Assembly (NCBI GenBank): GCA_905221605.1
Contig: CAJNDS010001946.1
Coordinates: 124,001-188,000 of the forward strand
Source: Symbiodinium natans
Lineage: Eukaryota > Sar > Dinophyceae > Suessiales > Symbiodiniaceae
Direction of reading: 5' to 3'
DNA: 64,000 bases
The notes under the pieces are model-generated. The model was not told the origin of the DNA, did no database searches, and was given only the letters and a program-made list of their open reading frames with translations. Shown here piece by piece: positions 20,740 through 32,199 of the stretch. The position numbers and the translations under genes are program-made. The number at the start of each line of letters is the position of its first letter. Within the stretch, counting starts at the first letter, position 1.

Positions 20740-22490
20740 ACAAAGTCATGGCATGGTCATGGCCCCTATGTCTTTCCGCATGTAAACGCCAACCCAAGAA
20801 AGTCATGAAAAGTCCTGGCCCCGCCGCCTCCCCCAAGTAAACGCTAGGGCAACACGCACCATTACAAATAGTAAATGGCAAAGCATTGGGCAATCAATCG
20901 GGAAGTTTTAGGCATTTCACTTGGCAACACCATCCAGGAGCAACCCGTACAGAACAGAAACCAGAACGCACGAGCTGCCGAAACACGAGTGAACGCTACT
21001 TTTTGACAGCGTCTCCCCGACCCATACGTATAGCGTCAACGGCCCAGGGTTTTGCGAGTTGACGGAAGGGGTCTGGGAGTTCAGAGTCCTGGGATTCTTG
21101 GGGGTTCCAAGCCTTACAGGGGCTCGAAAGAGTTCACCGTTTGGGGCCCCTAAGTTCTAAAGTGTTCCTACACAGCAGGGTATGGTTGCGATTGGGCAAC
21201 TGGGGCTGGGCACAAGCCTACTGCGCGCAAGGCCCGCGTAAGGCCCGCGTAAGGTCCGCGTAAGGCCCGCGTAAGTCCTAGCTTGGTTTGGTGACCAATG
21301 GGCCTGGAAGGGAAGGGTTGGAAAAACGGTTTTCCAGCCCAACACACACCCAAAAACCACGCTTTCCAGACCCCCTATCTCAGCTCCAGAACAGAGGTCT
21401 GGGAAAGCCGCGATTGAAAGCTCCGATTCCTTACCCGAAACAAAAGCCGGACTTGGGTTCGGGTTGCAACATCCACGGCTGTAACATTTACAGCGACGCA
21501 GCTCATGGCAGAACAATCGCGTTGATTCCGAACTCCCCCAAGTAAACGCAATAATAGTAGACCAAAGAATGCCCGATCATGCACCAAGAAATTGTTGCGA
21601 TTCCTTGGTGTCTCAGGGTTTGCATGTCGCGAAATGTCCAATGGTCAGGGATCATGGCCGAATGTTGCGATTCCCTGGTGTTTTAGGTCGGGCCACGACT
21701 TCTGGGTTACAGCCTTCTCTGGGGGCCCACAAATGGGCCACGACTTTCACCATTCCCTGTACCAGCGCTTCTCCCTGGAAAACTAAGAAATCCTGGTCCA
21801 GAGGCCCCGCAGGGCTGCAGGAGCCTAGGGCCTCGAATCTCTTTCAACCCGAAAAACTCCTAAAATGCAATCCCCTGCAGCCTAGCTGTGCCTTGTACCG
21901 CTGTCAATCCTGGGAGGGGGTTTCCGAAAGGAAAGTTTGTTCCCCCTCTTGCCTCCGCCGCATGCTTACCTTCCGCCCACCCTCCCCCCCCCCCAGCCCT
22001 CTGAGGCAACCTCCCCGGAAACAATCCTCAAACACCGTTCTTGATGTGGCCGTGAAGTTAACATACGAGATGTGATGGCCACATCTCTGGTAGAGTTAGC
22101 TCCGCTGATTCTCGTGCCGTGAATCTGGAAGGAAAGCTGGCAAAACTGCTACGAGTACTTGTCCGTGGGTGGCCCTGGAGCCTCAAGACGCGCCTTAAGC
22201 AGCCAGTACAGTCAACTGCCGAGGGGCGGGTTCCCAGGCAGAGTCCAAGCAAACGATACGTGGCGCATCCTGAAGAAGTGTTTGGCAGGTAAGTGTGGCG
22301 ATGCCTTTGGGCTCGTGAGTTCACCAGGGAAACATCAAATGTTTCTGAGTCGCTGGGTGTTCTTCACTGGAGTCCGCCAGCTCGATGGCACGGTGCGGAT
22401 GGCACACGAAGAACCTACGTTAGTTCCAACATGTTTCAACTTATGCATGCTTTGTGACTCGGGACTCGCCACATGCTCGTCTAGCTTTCT
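20740..22490. other. Region downstream of the SUMO-protease core without assigned exons
   Basis: Expected to carry the remaining protease exons (Asp and Cys of the triad), but I could not find them. A minus-strand stretch at about 22160-22215 (YWLLKARLEAPGPPTDKYS) could be the helix after the catalytic Asp. The part 21000-21850 is rich in GGGG/CCCC words and the 11-bp repeat listed separately. Confidence 0.4.
21227..21275. repeat. 11-bp tandem repeat CGCGTAAGGCC
   Basis: Four near-identical copies of CGCGTAAGGCC occur in a row, with one C-to-T variant in the third copy. No function is evident. Confidence 0.8.
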
Positions 22491-22504
22491 GCCAGGTAGC
22501 ACAC

Positions 22505-25275
22505 ACCAGTGGAGGTTGCCCTGACAAAGAAAAGATGGGACTAGCTTACATCATGCTGATACAGTACCGTCTTTCAACTCCATCACCTCATTGACGGGGT
22601 AGATGAGGACTCTCTGTGAGGCAACGCCCCCTGAGACGCTCCTGCAAGCGGAGAGACCACTCTACAGTCTTTCCCAGTATCTGCACGTTCCTAGCCACGT
22701 TCCTGGCCTGGTCCAGGTCTTCACGTTTTCCCAGCCCTTCTCACCACCTCGAGACTCATGTCGCTCACGCGAAGTACATCAGGTCTCTCACGCTCTGCTC
22801 GCTGCCGGGCTGCTGTGCGCGCCACAGGCGGTGAGGCGGGTAAAAAACTGCGTCTTTGCAACCTTTCGAGATTACCGCCAGTCAAAACAACCAGAGTGGA
22901 CAACGTCTAGTCTAGCCAATCCTGGCCATCCTACCCAATCCTCGCCATCTTATCCATCTTGAAAACTTCGCAGAGACACGTACAGCTCCTCTTGCAGCTT
23001 GGATGGTGCAGCCACATCAAGTGCCAAGCGCCTGCACAGGTTTTAGGGGGCCCCAGCCTTCCACCGGCTCAGATCCCAGAAAACTTCCCATGGCGAGACA
23101 TTCTGCCAAGCTTCATGAAAAAGTCCATAATGGTGTCGTTGAGCCACTGCTCATCCTCAGGGATGTCATGTACGTCCATGAGTCCAAAGTCAAAGTGATC
23201 ATTCCGTATGCATGAACCGAGGGCTTGCAGAAGAGGCGAACGACCACGAGCCTCCAACAGGTCAACGTCCCTTTCCTTCGCCCGTCGGACACAACACGTG
23301 CGCTTAAAAGAAGCCGAGTGACTAAAACAATACTGCTGGCATGCGCAACGTACATCAGTAATTGCAACAAGGGTGCTTCAAGGACGGTGCCCTGGTAGCG
23401 AAGAGCAAACGGCCTCAGGTGGCGCGCAGTGTCTGCATCAGCCATCTTGAGATATCTGACGTCTTGAGCATGGAACTCCACAGCTGGCCGAGGCGTCAAT
23501 CCCAGCGAACGGGGTCCACGCCTCAGTCTAAACGCATGTCACGTAAGTCAGGGCCTCTATTGTTAACGATGGTGCCAAAGGCAGCTTGGCCGCAGAGTGA
23601 GATGCCGCAGCCAGGCCATCAACGTTGCCAGCACTGGTCTCAGCTCCTGTCAGGAAAGCAGCACAAGTGCCGTGCAACCTTCCCAGCCTAGTGCTCAAGT
23701 GCATCACGTATCATCACGTGTGAGGCCTCTAAGAAAGGTGAGAGCGTCAATGTCGAAATTCGGTGGCCTTCCGCCATGAACTCCACCTCGGCAGGCCATG
23801 GCAGGCCCTACTTGGGCTTGCAAGGTTCCGCCCTTCACAGAGTCACAGAGACCTCAACTCAGCCCCCCTCAGCGAAGCCGGTCGGAGCAAGTGGTGGGGA
23901 AAGAGAAATGATCACCTGAACATGGCAAGCTGTCTGTTCTTGGCGGAGGTGTGCGGTGCAGTGTCTGGCAGCCAGACCAACCAACAGATTTAGAGTCAGA
24001 TTCTGATGTTTCAAAACCGTCATGATGAGACATACTCATGCTCGACCGCAGTGCATGAACATGTATGGGCCAAGCAACAAACTGGCCATCAGCTTTAACA
24101 TCCACATCGCTCACCCCAGCAAGGGGGATGATCAGGTCATCCTGGTCATCTTCCTCCTCGTCAGGCTCCTGCAAGGCCGGCTATGTTCCATCTGCTCACC
24201 GTGCCTAAGAGTCACTATGTCCTCATCGTATAAGCAGCGCACACGCAGCGATTGATCCTCCAGCACACGCGAAGTATCGGTACAATCATGATGCAATCAC
24301 GCCGCCAACAGCACCATTGGCACCATCACTCCTGAAGCCAAAGCTGCGTTTCGCCAACCGGCTGGGGCGTGAGAAGGCCCCGGCTTGGTGGCAGCGTTAA
24401 CCTGGCGAGTTCTAGCCATCAAACACCACGAGCTGCCGCGATGCCCCGTGATGCCCTGCGATGCCCCGCGATGCCCTGCGATGCCCTGATGCCGCGGGTG
24501 TGCGCCATCTGAGATTCGCACCCACACACGATGCTTTCTCGAGGCGGCTCAGCCTCCAGACTCACGACACCAAACCAACCAAACCAGTGCGAAAAGCCTA
24601 AAGTTGCCTAAAAGCACGACGCAATTGTAGTTGAGCGGGTCCGAAGCTCTGACCGAGAGTCGCACAGCCAATGCCGAGGCAGCTGCAGCTGCCAGAGCCT
24701 GGATCCAAAACGTTGACAAAAACACCTCAAATAAACCTGCCCTGCATGCTTTATTGGCCCGATCGCCAGAAATATGTCTATAGGCTCAAGCGTGCCGTCC
24801 TCGGCTTCTGCACATTTTGCATGCTCGCCCTCCTCGTCGGAGTCGATTGCGATTATGTGTTGTCCATTGGGCTCGTCGGCCATCCCAAATGTTTTAAGCT
24901 GCAATGGGCTGTCTGACTGGGCACTGCTATACAACGTCTTGTTTGTGTGGCGCACTTCGCAAAGAAACTGGACCGGCTTCAGGGCTCAGCCTACGTTGCG
25001 TCGGCATGTCCATGGATGTAGTAGCGAATTCGCTAGATATGTGTAGCCATGGAGCTTATGGAGCTTGATCAGTTCACAGCTGCCCATGATCAGAGCATGA
25101 GACCCTTGCCTTGCACCATAAGGCATTCCTCTGTTGCAGCTGGCAGAACGTGCAAAGAGAACCTGCTCAAATCCAGGCTGCCCGACTCATCTGCCAAAAT
25201 CATCAGGGCACTCTCCGGAATTTCCACCTGAGCTGCAGTTCGGAACTCACTCACGAATGGCTTCTTGAGCCGCAA
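22505..25275 (-). CDS. Ulp1/SENP-like SUMO-specific cysteine protease (C48 family), multi-exon
   Basis: The catalytic-domain blocks appear in the family order on the minus strand. First is DIPEDEQWLNDTIMDFFMKL (about 23110-23210), the Ulp1 entry motif with the conserved WLND. Then come ALDVAAPSKLQEELYVS (about 22965-23035) and TQFFTRLTA (about 22830-22857), the usual FF-x-x-L strand. Next are RVLIYPVNE (about 22587-22613) and GNLHWCVL (about 22500-22523), with the catalytic His in HW. Upstream exons are acidic and probably regulatory: ADEPNGQHIIAIDSDEEGE (about 24790-24930), EPDEEEDDQDDLIIPLAG (about 24000-24170) and SEFRTAAQVEIPESALMIL (about 25105-25258). Such proteases process SUMO precursors or deconjugate SUMO, usually at the nucleus. 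The catalytic Asp and the Gln...Asp-Cys-Gly block were not found in this window, so the gene may continue downstream or be degenerate. Confidence 0.7.
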
Positions 25276-25469
25276 GCAGACAAGTCATAATGACTGTTTC
25301 TCAAAGACCTGCGTGGGCCAATCGGTTAGACTGCAAGATCGCCAAATCGAAGCCGGCTGTCATCCTAAAGGCTTTGCTTGGCCCCCGAACTCCCCAAACC
25401 GACAAACTGGCATCTGCAGCACCCTGCCCTTTAAGTGAACGAAACCACGAACGCACGAAGTTGGCCGCA

Positions 25470-25830
25470 CAATATTCTTTTCCTTTTTCGTGCGGCATTA
25501 TTAGTAATAGTGTGTGTTCTATTGGCCGGGCAAAATAGTAATATCGTGACGGCCCGGCATAATATACCAAAAGACCATACAATTTAATACTAAAATTACA
25601 ATGAAGTGAACGTAGTAAACGAAGCGTGATTTTTTTTAATTAAATTTGGGCTTTTTCCGCGGGCACACTTTTCTCTTTCTTTAGCCCGCGATAGAAGTAA
25701 ATAATAAATACGAAGTGAAAACATGAATTACTTTATAAGCGCGCGTAGTACGTGCAGTAAACGTAATGAATGTATGAACGCAGTACAGGATTTCACCGAT
25801 AACCGTCTATAACCAAGAATTATTGACCAT
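25470..25830. other. AT-rich island with GC-clamped stem-loops
   Basis: Composition shifts abruptly to AT-rich. Two perfect 7-bp GC stems stand out: GCCGGGC (25525-25531) with GCCCGGC (25552-25558), and CGCGGGC (25658-25664) with GCCCGCG (25684-25690). Words such as AGTAAACG, GAAGTGAA and GTAATGAATG recur loosely. No coding sequence is evident. Confidence 0.6.
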
Positions 25831-27010
25831 TGACTGCCAAGGAACAAACCATCCAAGAAGCATGCTATCTTTCTTGGGGGTTTCTTGTTGCGTTCACGTG
25901 TTCATATGATTCGTGCGTACATTCATTGCGCCCTCCAGCTGGGACATCGAAATCGACCCCTGCAACCCGTCAAGCCAATCCCGAAGCTAGGTGGGCACTC
26001 CGGTGACGAGAATAGCTGAGCACTCCACACCCAAGGTGAACAGCAACCCCCCCAAGGTAAGAGGGAGGCAAGTGAATGTGAGCACTTAATCTTCACGGTT
26101 ATGCAATTGCAGATCCTGATTCGCAAAGGAAATGTGCGAATCGAAAGATCGCATTCCTAGCACCTGGAGCGTGCGGCCCCAGACACCGGAGCTCAATTCA
26201 GGGACTCCAGCAAAATGTCCCTGGACTGCACAATCCCAGACAATCATGCAGCACCCATCCAGTTGCTTATTTTGAGACGGGGGATGACTTGGGACTTTGA
26301 ACATCCCCAAGCTACCAAGCAATTGGGCAGGTGGGGGATTCTCGAAGAGTGGGTGGGCAGACTAGGTTTGTTCGAAGAGCATGGAGGCCTGGCAAACCTT
26401 CCCGTACCTCTCCCCTCATAAGCATTCAGAAGCTTCACTACCCTGCTGGCTCGTTGCCTTGTTCGAGTCTTAATGTGTAGGGTTTCGGCTTAGATACGCA
26501 TTTTGAGTCTCACCTCCCCTCAGTGCACTGTATCGCACCCACAACAAAGCTCACACTTCCTCACTCGTTTTTGAAACCCGTCTGCACCACTCGATCGGCA
26601 TCAGTTGGGAGATGCTCCATGGGGCATTGCCGATTCGGCGTCAGGCAACCGGTGGTAGGCACAGGACATGCAAGAAGCAGATGACCTCCTGCAAATGCCG
26701 AGGAAGCTCGCCATGCCAATCGAAAGAGTGGTAACGGCAGCAGCTGCTGCGGCCAAGGCCAAACCAGATACCGGTGACGCATTTAAGGTACTTGTCTGCT
26801 CATCCTCACTTGGCTCCGCGAACAGGGTGCATGCATCAGCTGGGTCCCGAAGTAGCACCTGCACAAGAGACAGGCCAACTGGCAGAGGGGGTGATCAGGG
26901 CAAACGCAAACGACAAGCCCTTCATGCAGGATCTTCTGACTCCCCTACAAGTTGCCGAGAAGCATCGGCGTGATGCCAGGAGCGATTAAATTTGCTCTCC
27001 AGCTGCGTGC
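25831..27010. other. Downstream flank of the TPR gene
   Basis: May hold the last exons of the TPR-type gene. A minus-strand block at about 26760-26864 reads MQVLLRDPADACTLFAEPS and a hydrophobic stretch follows in the same frame, but I could not link it by splice sites. Nothing else is supportable. Confidence 0.35.
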
Positions 27011-27019
27011 AGTGAACTG

Positions 27020-29834
27020 GGGATCTTGCAGATGCGGCGTTCAGGCACAGCTGCAGCAATCCAAACAACGCCCAGCCATTGTGGGGGAGCCTGCCTTTGT
27101 TGCTGGTTGGGTTCTGCTTCGCAGCACTGCGACACCAAGTTCAAGACCAATATGGGTGAATGCAGCTCAGCAGCTCAGGCTTTCCTGCCACACATGCTCT
27201 GCCTGGGCAAACTGGCCCATTCTTGCAAGGGCCTCGCCAGCGCGATTCGCAGTGGGCAAGTACCAGGCCGGAGGCTCGTCGTAGGGCAAGGAGGCCTCTT
27301 GCATAGGACACTGCATTACACTGAAATGCGCAGCTGCGGGGCTCCAATGGTTGGTCTCAGCTGCCCTGAAGTGGGCAGCTGGACGACTAGCATACCTAGC
27401 AGCGCCATCTGTGCAATCCTGTCGAGACAAAATGTCGTCCCATGGATGTTCGGAGCAAACCTCAGGACACGAAGTTGGTCCTGAAATTCCTTGTTCAACT
27501 TCCTACACACCCCTCCCTTCCCAAAGCTGCACCGGGACCCCATACGGATGCCTACCTTCAAAGGTCTAGATCAGCATGAGGCCATGATGCGCCTCTGCTG
27601 CTAGGGCTTCCCTCCACGCTGCCAGCTCATCTGCGTGCTCCGCCCTTGCCAGATGGGCCTTCAACTCGAGACTGGCCAAACGCAGGATCTGGTCTGCAGG
27701 ATAAACAGCCCAATCCTGCGAACGTCGAGAGTTGCTCCGAGTCACCCCGAGTCACTCTCCTGATTATCCTGATTGGTTCGGACCCCAATCAATCAAGCCA
27801 ACCTGCCCCCCCTAACTACAAGCGGCACCTTGGTTCCATTGAAGTTGCGCCAACCCATGCCTGGCGGAACGGCCATGCGCTCTTGAACCTTCAGCCTGGG
27901 CAAGGCTGGAAACTGCAGGATGCGATTCCTTCTATGGAGGGCTGATGCACGACTTTCAGGAACATGGAAGTCACACTCTGGCAGGCTCTTTGAGTACCCG
28001 AGGCCACCCAAATGGGGGGGAAAACTTCTGTTGCCAAGTTTGCCAGAGAATTGTTGATATGTGTCGATCTCCTATCCGAAAAAGAAACAAAGAGCACATT
28101 GCAGCTGGACGTCTGCTCCACTCGCAGGTGCTCGAGCTCCACTTTTGCCTTGGAAGCGAAGCCTTGCTTGGCGTACGAAGCCCCCCTTGCAAAATGCCAC
28201 ATGCCTTCGTTCCAACGGGAAAACATTTTTCAAAAAAATCGATGATGATGCGAGTGCAGAAGGGCTGAGACACAGAAAAAGTAAATCCCTGCTGCAACAG
28301 ACAGAGCACCCGCAAGCACCGGATCCAGTTTGCATTGTTCGGGCAGCTGTGCTGATGTGATGGCCGTCAAGTGCCCAAATGCGAGCAAGGTCAGAGGCCA
28401 CACTGACGCGAAACGAGCAGGTGGAAAGCCCGTCTCAAAAATTCCCGTGCCAACCTCGACTGCACATCTGCGCACCGAATTGAACCACGTTTCGGTGGAG
28501 TGGGCAAACGATGTACATTAGGCGTGGTGGACATGCCAATGATAGGCACCAAAGTGACCAGACGCACTGGATGCCAACAACCGAACCGACCGTGCCTGAG
28601 TACACCTATTACATGTTCGAAGGGAAGCGTTGGGGCACGGGAGAAGCAACAGAGACACCCTGGTGCCTAATGTCATTTACATCCATAACTTCAAGAGAAT
28701 GCTATGATTTGCAGAGAAGCCAGCGGCAGCGCTAAACGTTCCAACGACTTAGCGGCGTCCATGGAACAAGCTGATCGGCCTTGTATTCTGCATACCCAGG
28801 ACAGCGTGTCAAGATTGTGCATCGGATAGATTTGTCTGGGAAGTGACGATGCCCTGCCATTGTCCATGTCGGCCACATAAAAGTCACCTGTGTGCATCAG
28901 TGTGTGGAAGCTCATGTGCACCAAGTGGGGGGCCCCTGGCATCAGATTCGGCAAGATTTCTGCAAAGGGTCTCGCCGCATGTAGGAGGGATAGGTTGCCA
29001 CTCGCTTCCGTTACATGGACATAGAGGTGAACACAGAATGGATGCTTAGGATTGCTCCGCAATGCTTCCTCCAGGATGTGAAGAGCTTGGTTAGCCTCGT
29101 GCCTCGCTTGCCCTGGTGAAACCCAGTAGTTCCACGGCTGGGTGTTCATCAAGGCATCTGCTGCGAGTGCGGCTAGGTTGGGGTTCCCGCTGGGCCCTCC
29201 ACTCTCGCCAAGCACTCGTGTCATCTCATTCACGAATGAGTGCGTAAGATTTTGCTCGTGCATGACGTAGTCTTCTGGTGAGGCCCGGTATCTTGTCCGC
29301 AGTGCCCGAACGAGCCCTGTCTCAATTCGATGCCGGCCACTCTGCACTCCATTGTAGGATTTCGAGGCACTCATCTGGAACGCTTGCTCGGCTTTGTCAT
29401 AAGCCAAGGGGAGGCTTTGCAAAAGTCTGGGCTCATCGAAGGTGTTGAGATTTGGGCCCAAAGCAAATCCTTCACCCCACACGCACATGATGCAGCTTGG
29501 ATCTGCTATCTGCGCGGCGCGGAACGAGATCACCGCTCGTCGGAAATCAAAGGCTGCAATCAATCGGAAGCCCTGGTCAAAATACCTCAGCTGCAGCCAC
29601 GGCGGTTATGATAGGCAAAGAACAGAACCATTCTCAAAACCCCTTGCGCCGCCATACTGTTGAATTCTGGTACTGTTGGGCCAAGCTTGATGCATCCACT
29701 GGGAAGGACATGTCGCCCAGGTCATCAAAGAGCTGGATACGACTCTCTTCAGGAGGCCATAAAATGTCAGGCTCCAAGCTGTCAACTGCTTTCCAAAGCA
29801 TGACGCAAATGATTCCAGCGGTGAGTGCAGGCAT
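27020..29834 (-). CDS. TPR-type repeat protein of the 'YFDQG...HNxxxL...EPPxWYxP' family, multi-exon
   Basis: Exon 1 (29834-29674) starts MPALTAGIICVML, a short hydrophobic, signal-like N terminus, and continues to LGDMSFPVDASSLAQQ. A GT donor at 29673 and an acceptor before 29585 join it to YFDQGFRLIAAFDFRRA (intron 88 bp). Exon 2 is open to about 28730 and carries the family's blocks: ADPSCIMCVWGEGFALGPN, AADALMNTQPWNYW, NPKHPFCVHLYVHVTEAS, PGAPHLVHMSFHTLMHTG and YPMHNLDTLSWVCRIQGRS. Later blocks are MWHFARGASYAKQGF (about 28140-28220), LPYDEPPAWYLPTANRAGEA (about 27180-27290) and LPHNGWALFGLLQLCL (about 27040-27092). The protein should be a helical solenoid of degenerate TPRs. No enzymatic activity is known to me for this family. 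It may be exported or membrane-targeted by the N terminus. The C-terminal end was not resolved. Confidence 0.7.
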
Positions 29835-29839
29835 TGCTC

Positions 29840-31320
29840 AATCTATCGCCCCCGAGTACAGCTTCATGCGCTTGACCCAGCTGCGGCTAGACACAATGCA
29901 ACAACCTAGGCCTTGCTACAACCAGTGGCCAGCGGGCTACAAGCTTCCAAACCACACGTCAGGCCAAGGCCAACACTGCCGGGTCGCCGGATACCTTGTC
30001 AAGACACGACAAGAATGGCAACAGGTCGTGCGACCAGAATGTGCTGAGTCGTGCAAGACACAAGACCCTAGATGGCGAGACAAGTTTTTTTGTCACCTGG
30101 TATTCCGCGATGGTGCAGAAGACTCGGCGCAGCAAGCATGTGCTATCCCCTCCATCAGAAAGTCGGAGGTGCTGCATACTGGACTTGCATGGACTCACTT
30201 CCACCCTGGCCCTTGGAATCGCAAGGGTCTCGGCGCCGTCGGAACTTCTTCTGATCCCTGCGTGGACACCTGTGCCGTTTTGCGCGTTCCGCTAGACGCA
30301 AGAAAAGCCATGACAGACCACGTCGTGTCCGGGGTCTCGTCATTGGCCGTGGCAGTAGCAGCTGAAGCCCGCGCTTAACAGTACAGCTCCTGGGTGGCTG
30401 CTGCAACAAACCAAAGCATCAGTACGTAGATACATTTTTGACTATGCTCTTGTTTGAACCCCAGGCGTCGATGCCTTGACGCAACCGTGGATCCTGGTAC
30501 GTAACCACGACTTACAGTCTAGTGAGAGAATCATGAGAGACATCCCCTGGCAAGGCCTGCTGTACGCAAGGCACAATGGGCAAAGGTGGGGGGCAAGCAC
30601 ATCCCGCCATTCCTGTCCCGACATGTCCCTAATCCCTAGTCCCGAATCTGTGCTAGGTTCGACATCATGGACCGCATATGCGCCTGCATTCACGGCCCCC
30701 GCTGAAACCAGTATATTTTGGGTCCTCCCCTGCAGGGTTTAGGGTTGCTTCCGTAGCTCATGGTTGGGTTTAGAGATTTTTTGGCACCCGCCAAGCACGC
30801 CAGCCACACCGCAGAGTAAAAATGGGTTTCTTTTTGCCACCCGGGTGTAGAGTTTAGGGTTCAAGGTTTCGGGTTGAGGCGTAGGTTTTCGGGTTTCCCT
30901 CCCCCGAGCTGATCATGTCCATGGTTCCAATCCACAAGGCTTGTGGTTCGTGGTGTTATGGTTCAGGGTTTGGGGTTCAGCTTTTTTTGCCACCCGACTG
31001 GCCACGGCACCAGGTTTTAGGGCTGAGGGTTCAGGGTTGAGGCTTTAGGTTTAGGGTTTCCCTCTCCTCCCGCCCCACGCCCCCACCCTTTGTGGTTCGT
31101 TGGGGTTTTAGGGGTAACGGCCAGGGTTTCTGGGGGTACCAGGGCGGAGGTGGGGTCGAGAACACGGAGCGCGAGCGCGGGCGCAGGCACATAGTGATAG
31201 TGCCTGATCTGAGCGGACTCATGAAATGACCTTCACAGTAAAGGCAGGTCTTTCGAATGCCTGCAGGCCTTGCAAGTCATTCTTCAAGGTCTGACAAAGC
31301 CGAAACAAAGCACTTGCGCC
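29840..31320. other. Upstream flank of the TPR gene, no clear gene
   Basis: A 293-codon plus frame (29497-30378) runs antisense to TPR exon 1 and is rejected. The part 30720-31130 is telomere-like repeat, listed separately. Otherwise I see nothing I can support. Confidence 0.45.
30720..31130 (+). repeat. Degenerate interstitial TTTAGGG-like repeat
   Basis: Words TTTAGGGTT, GGTTTAGGG, GGGTTCAGGG and GGGTTTCGG recur many times on the plus strand, mixed with unrelated sequence (for example near 30739, 30850-30900 and 31015-31070). The words fit the plant-type telomere unit reported in dinoflagellates, but no perfect array exists, so this is interstitial and decayed. Confidence 0.65.
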
Positions 31321-31325
31321 ACTTG

Positions 31326-32162
31326 CTACACGGATTTCTGCTCAGGATCTGATTGGGATGTCTGACCCTCCGAACTCCACCACCTCGCTGCCAATGCACA
31401 ACGATCGTCCGCAGGCAACTCAGGCAATGCTCGAAGATCCAAACTTGCAAAAGCCTGGTGACCATAAAGACGACGTGAGGGAGCAAAGCAGTAAGCGGAA
31501 GCCAGCCATGTGTTGAAGATCGAGGATGGCCAACCGTTCAGGCTGTCAAGCCCAAGATCCAGGTGCTTGACATTTTGGTGAAGGAAGGTCAAATCGAAAA
31601 GCGTTGCCTGCAAAAGCTCATAGCCGTGAGCAGCAGCGGTATCATGCCAGGCCTGCATGCTGCATCCAGACCAATGCTGGCTTCGCTTGCCGTCCATCCA
31701 GGATTGACCCATGCGACCTGCTTTGGCTTCCGAGAAACGTTCCTTGAAGCGGATAGGTGGTGGGAAGATCCGGTTGTATTCTACAACCATGAAGGCTGGA
31801 GCGAGGCCATGGCGCAAGAGAGCCTCTGCAAAGAAACAGTCTGCATGATCAAAATCGATCTTCAGCAGGTCAACGTGTTTCGCTGCCAGTCTGGACAAAG
31901 CAGTCCCCACAATCTCGGTCACGTTTGCTGGGGAAACATAGCCCACATGGACAAGGACATCTTTCCAGCGGCCTTCCAAAGTGCTCGCCAATGTCAATCC
32001 CTCCACTGCGACTCCCCGTGCTCCGAGATCAAAGGCACAATTTGCCACGTCTTTCACTACGGCACCATCCTTGCAAGCTCCATCATGTGCACCCAGATTT
32101 ACAACAATAAGCTCAGAAGGCATCACCTGCCGCAGTTCACGAAAGCGATCGAAGATGTCCAT
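31326..32162 (-). CDS. FkbM-like SAM-dependent methyltransferase
   Basis: A 278-codon frame starts at ATG 32162-32160 (MDIFDRFRELRQVMP). It carries ELIVVNLGAHDGACKDG near the N terminus, matching the glycine-rich SAM-binding motif, and later HVDLLKIDFDHADCFFAEAL and APAFMVVEYN, which match the KxD and E-N blocks of FkbM-type methyltransferases. The open frame extends nine codons upstream without an ATG, so an earlier exon joined near CAAAG|GAC at about 32200 is also possible. These enzymes methylate small molecules or glycans; the substrate cannot be told. It is unusual here in being essentially one exon, so a retroposed origin is conceivable. Stop at 31326-31328. Confidence 0.6.
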   Translation of the reverse strand: MDIFDRFRELRQVMPSELIVVNLGAHDGACKDGAVVKDVANCAFDLGARGVAVEGLTLASTLEGRWKDVLVHVGYVSPANVTEIVGTALSRLAAKHVDLLKIDFDHADCFFAEALLRHGLAPAFMVVEYNRIFPPPIRFKERFSEAKAGRMGQSWMDGKRSQHWSGCSMQAWHDTAAAHGYELLQATLFDLTFLHQNVKHLDLGLDSLNGWPSSIFNTWLASAYCFAPSRRLYGHQAFASLDLRALPELPADDRCALAARWWSSEGQTSQSDPEQKSV

Positions 32163-32199
32163 GAAGGGAGTTTGGGTAGTAGATACCACATACTGACCG

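Noticed and set aside
29497-30378. 293-codon plus-strand frame
   Set aside because: Antisense to exon 1 and the start of exon 2 of the TPR-type gene; no motif.
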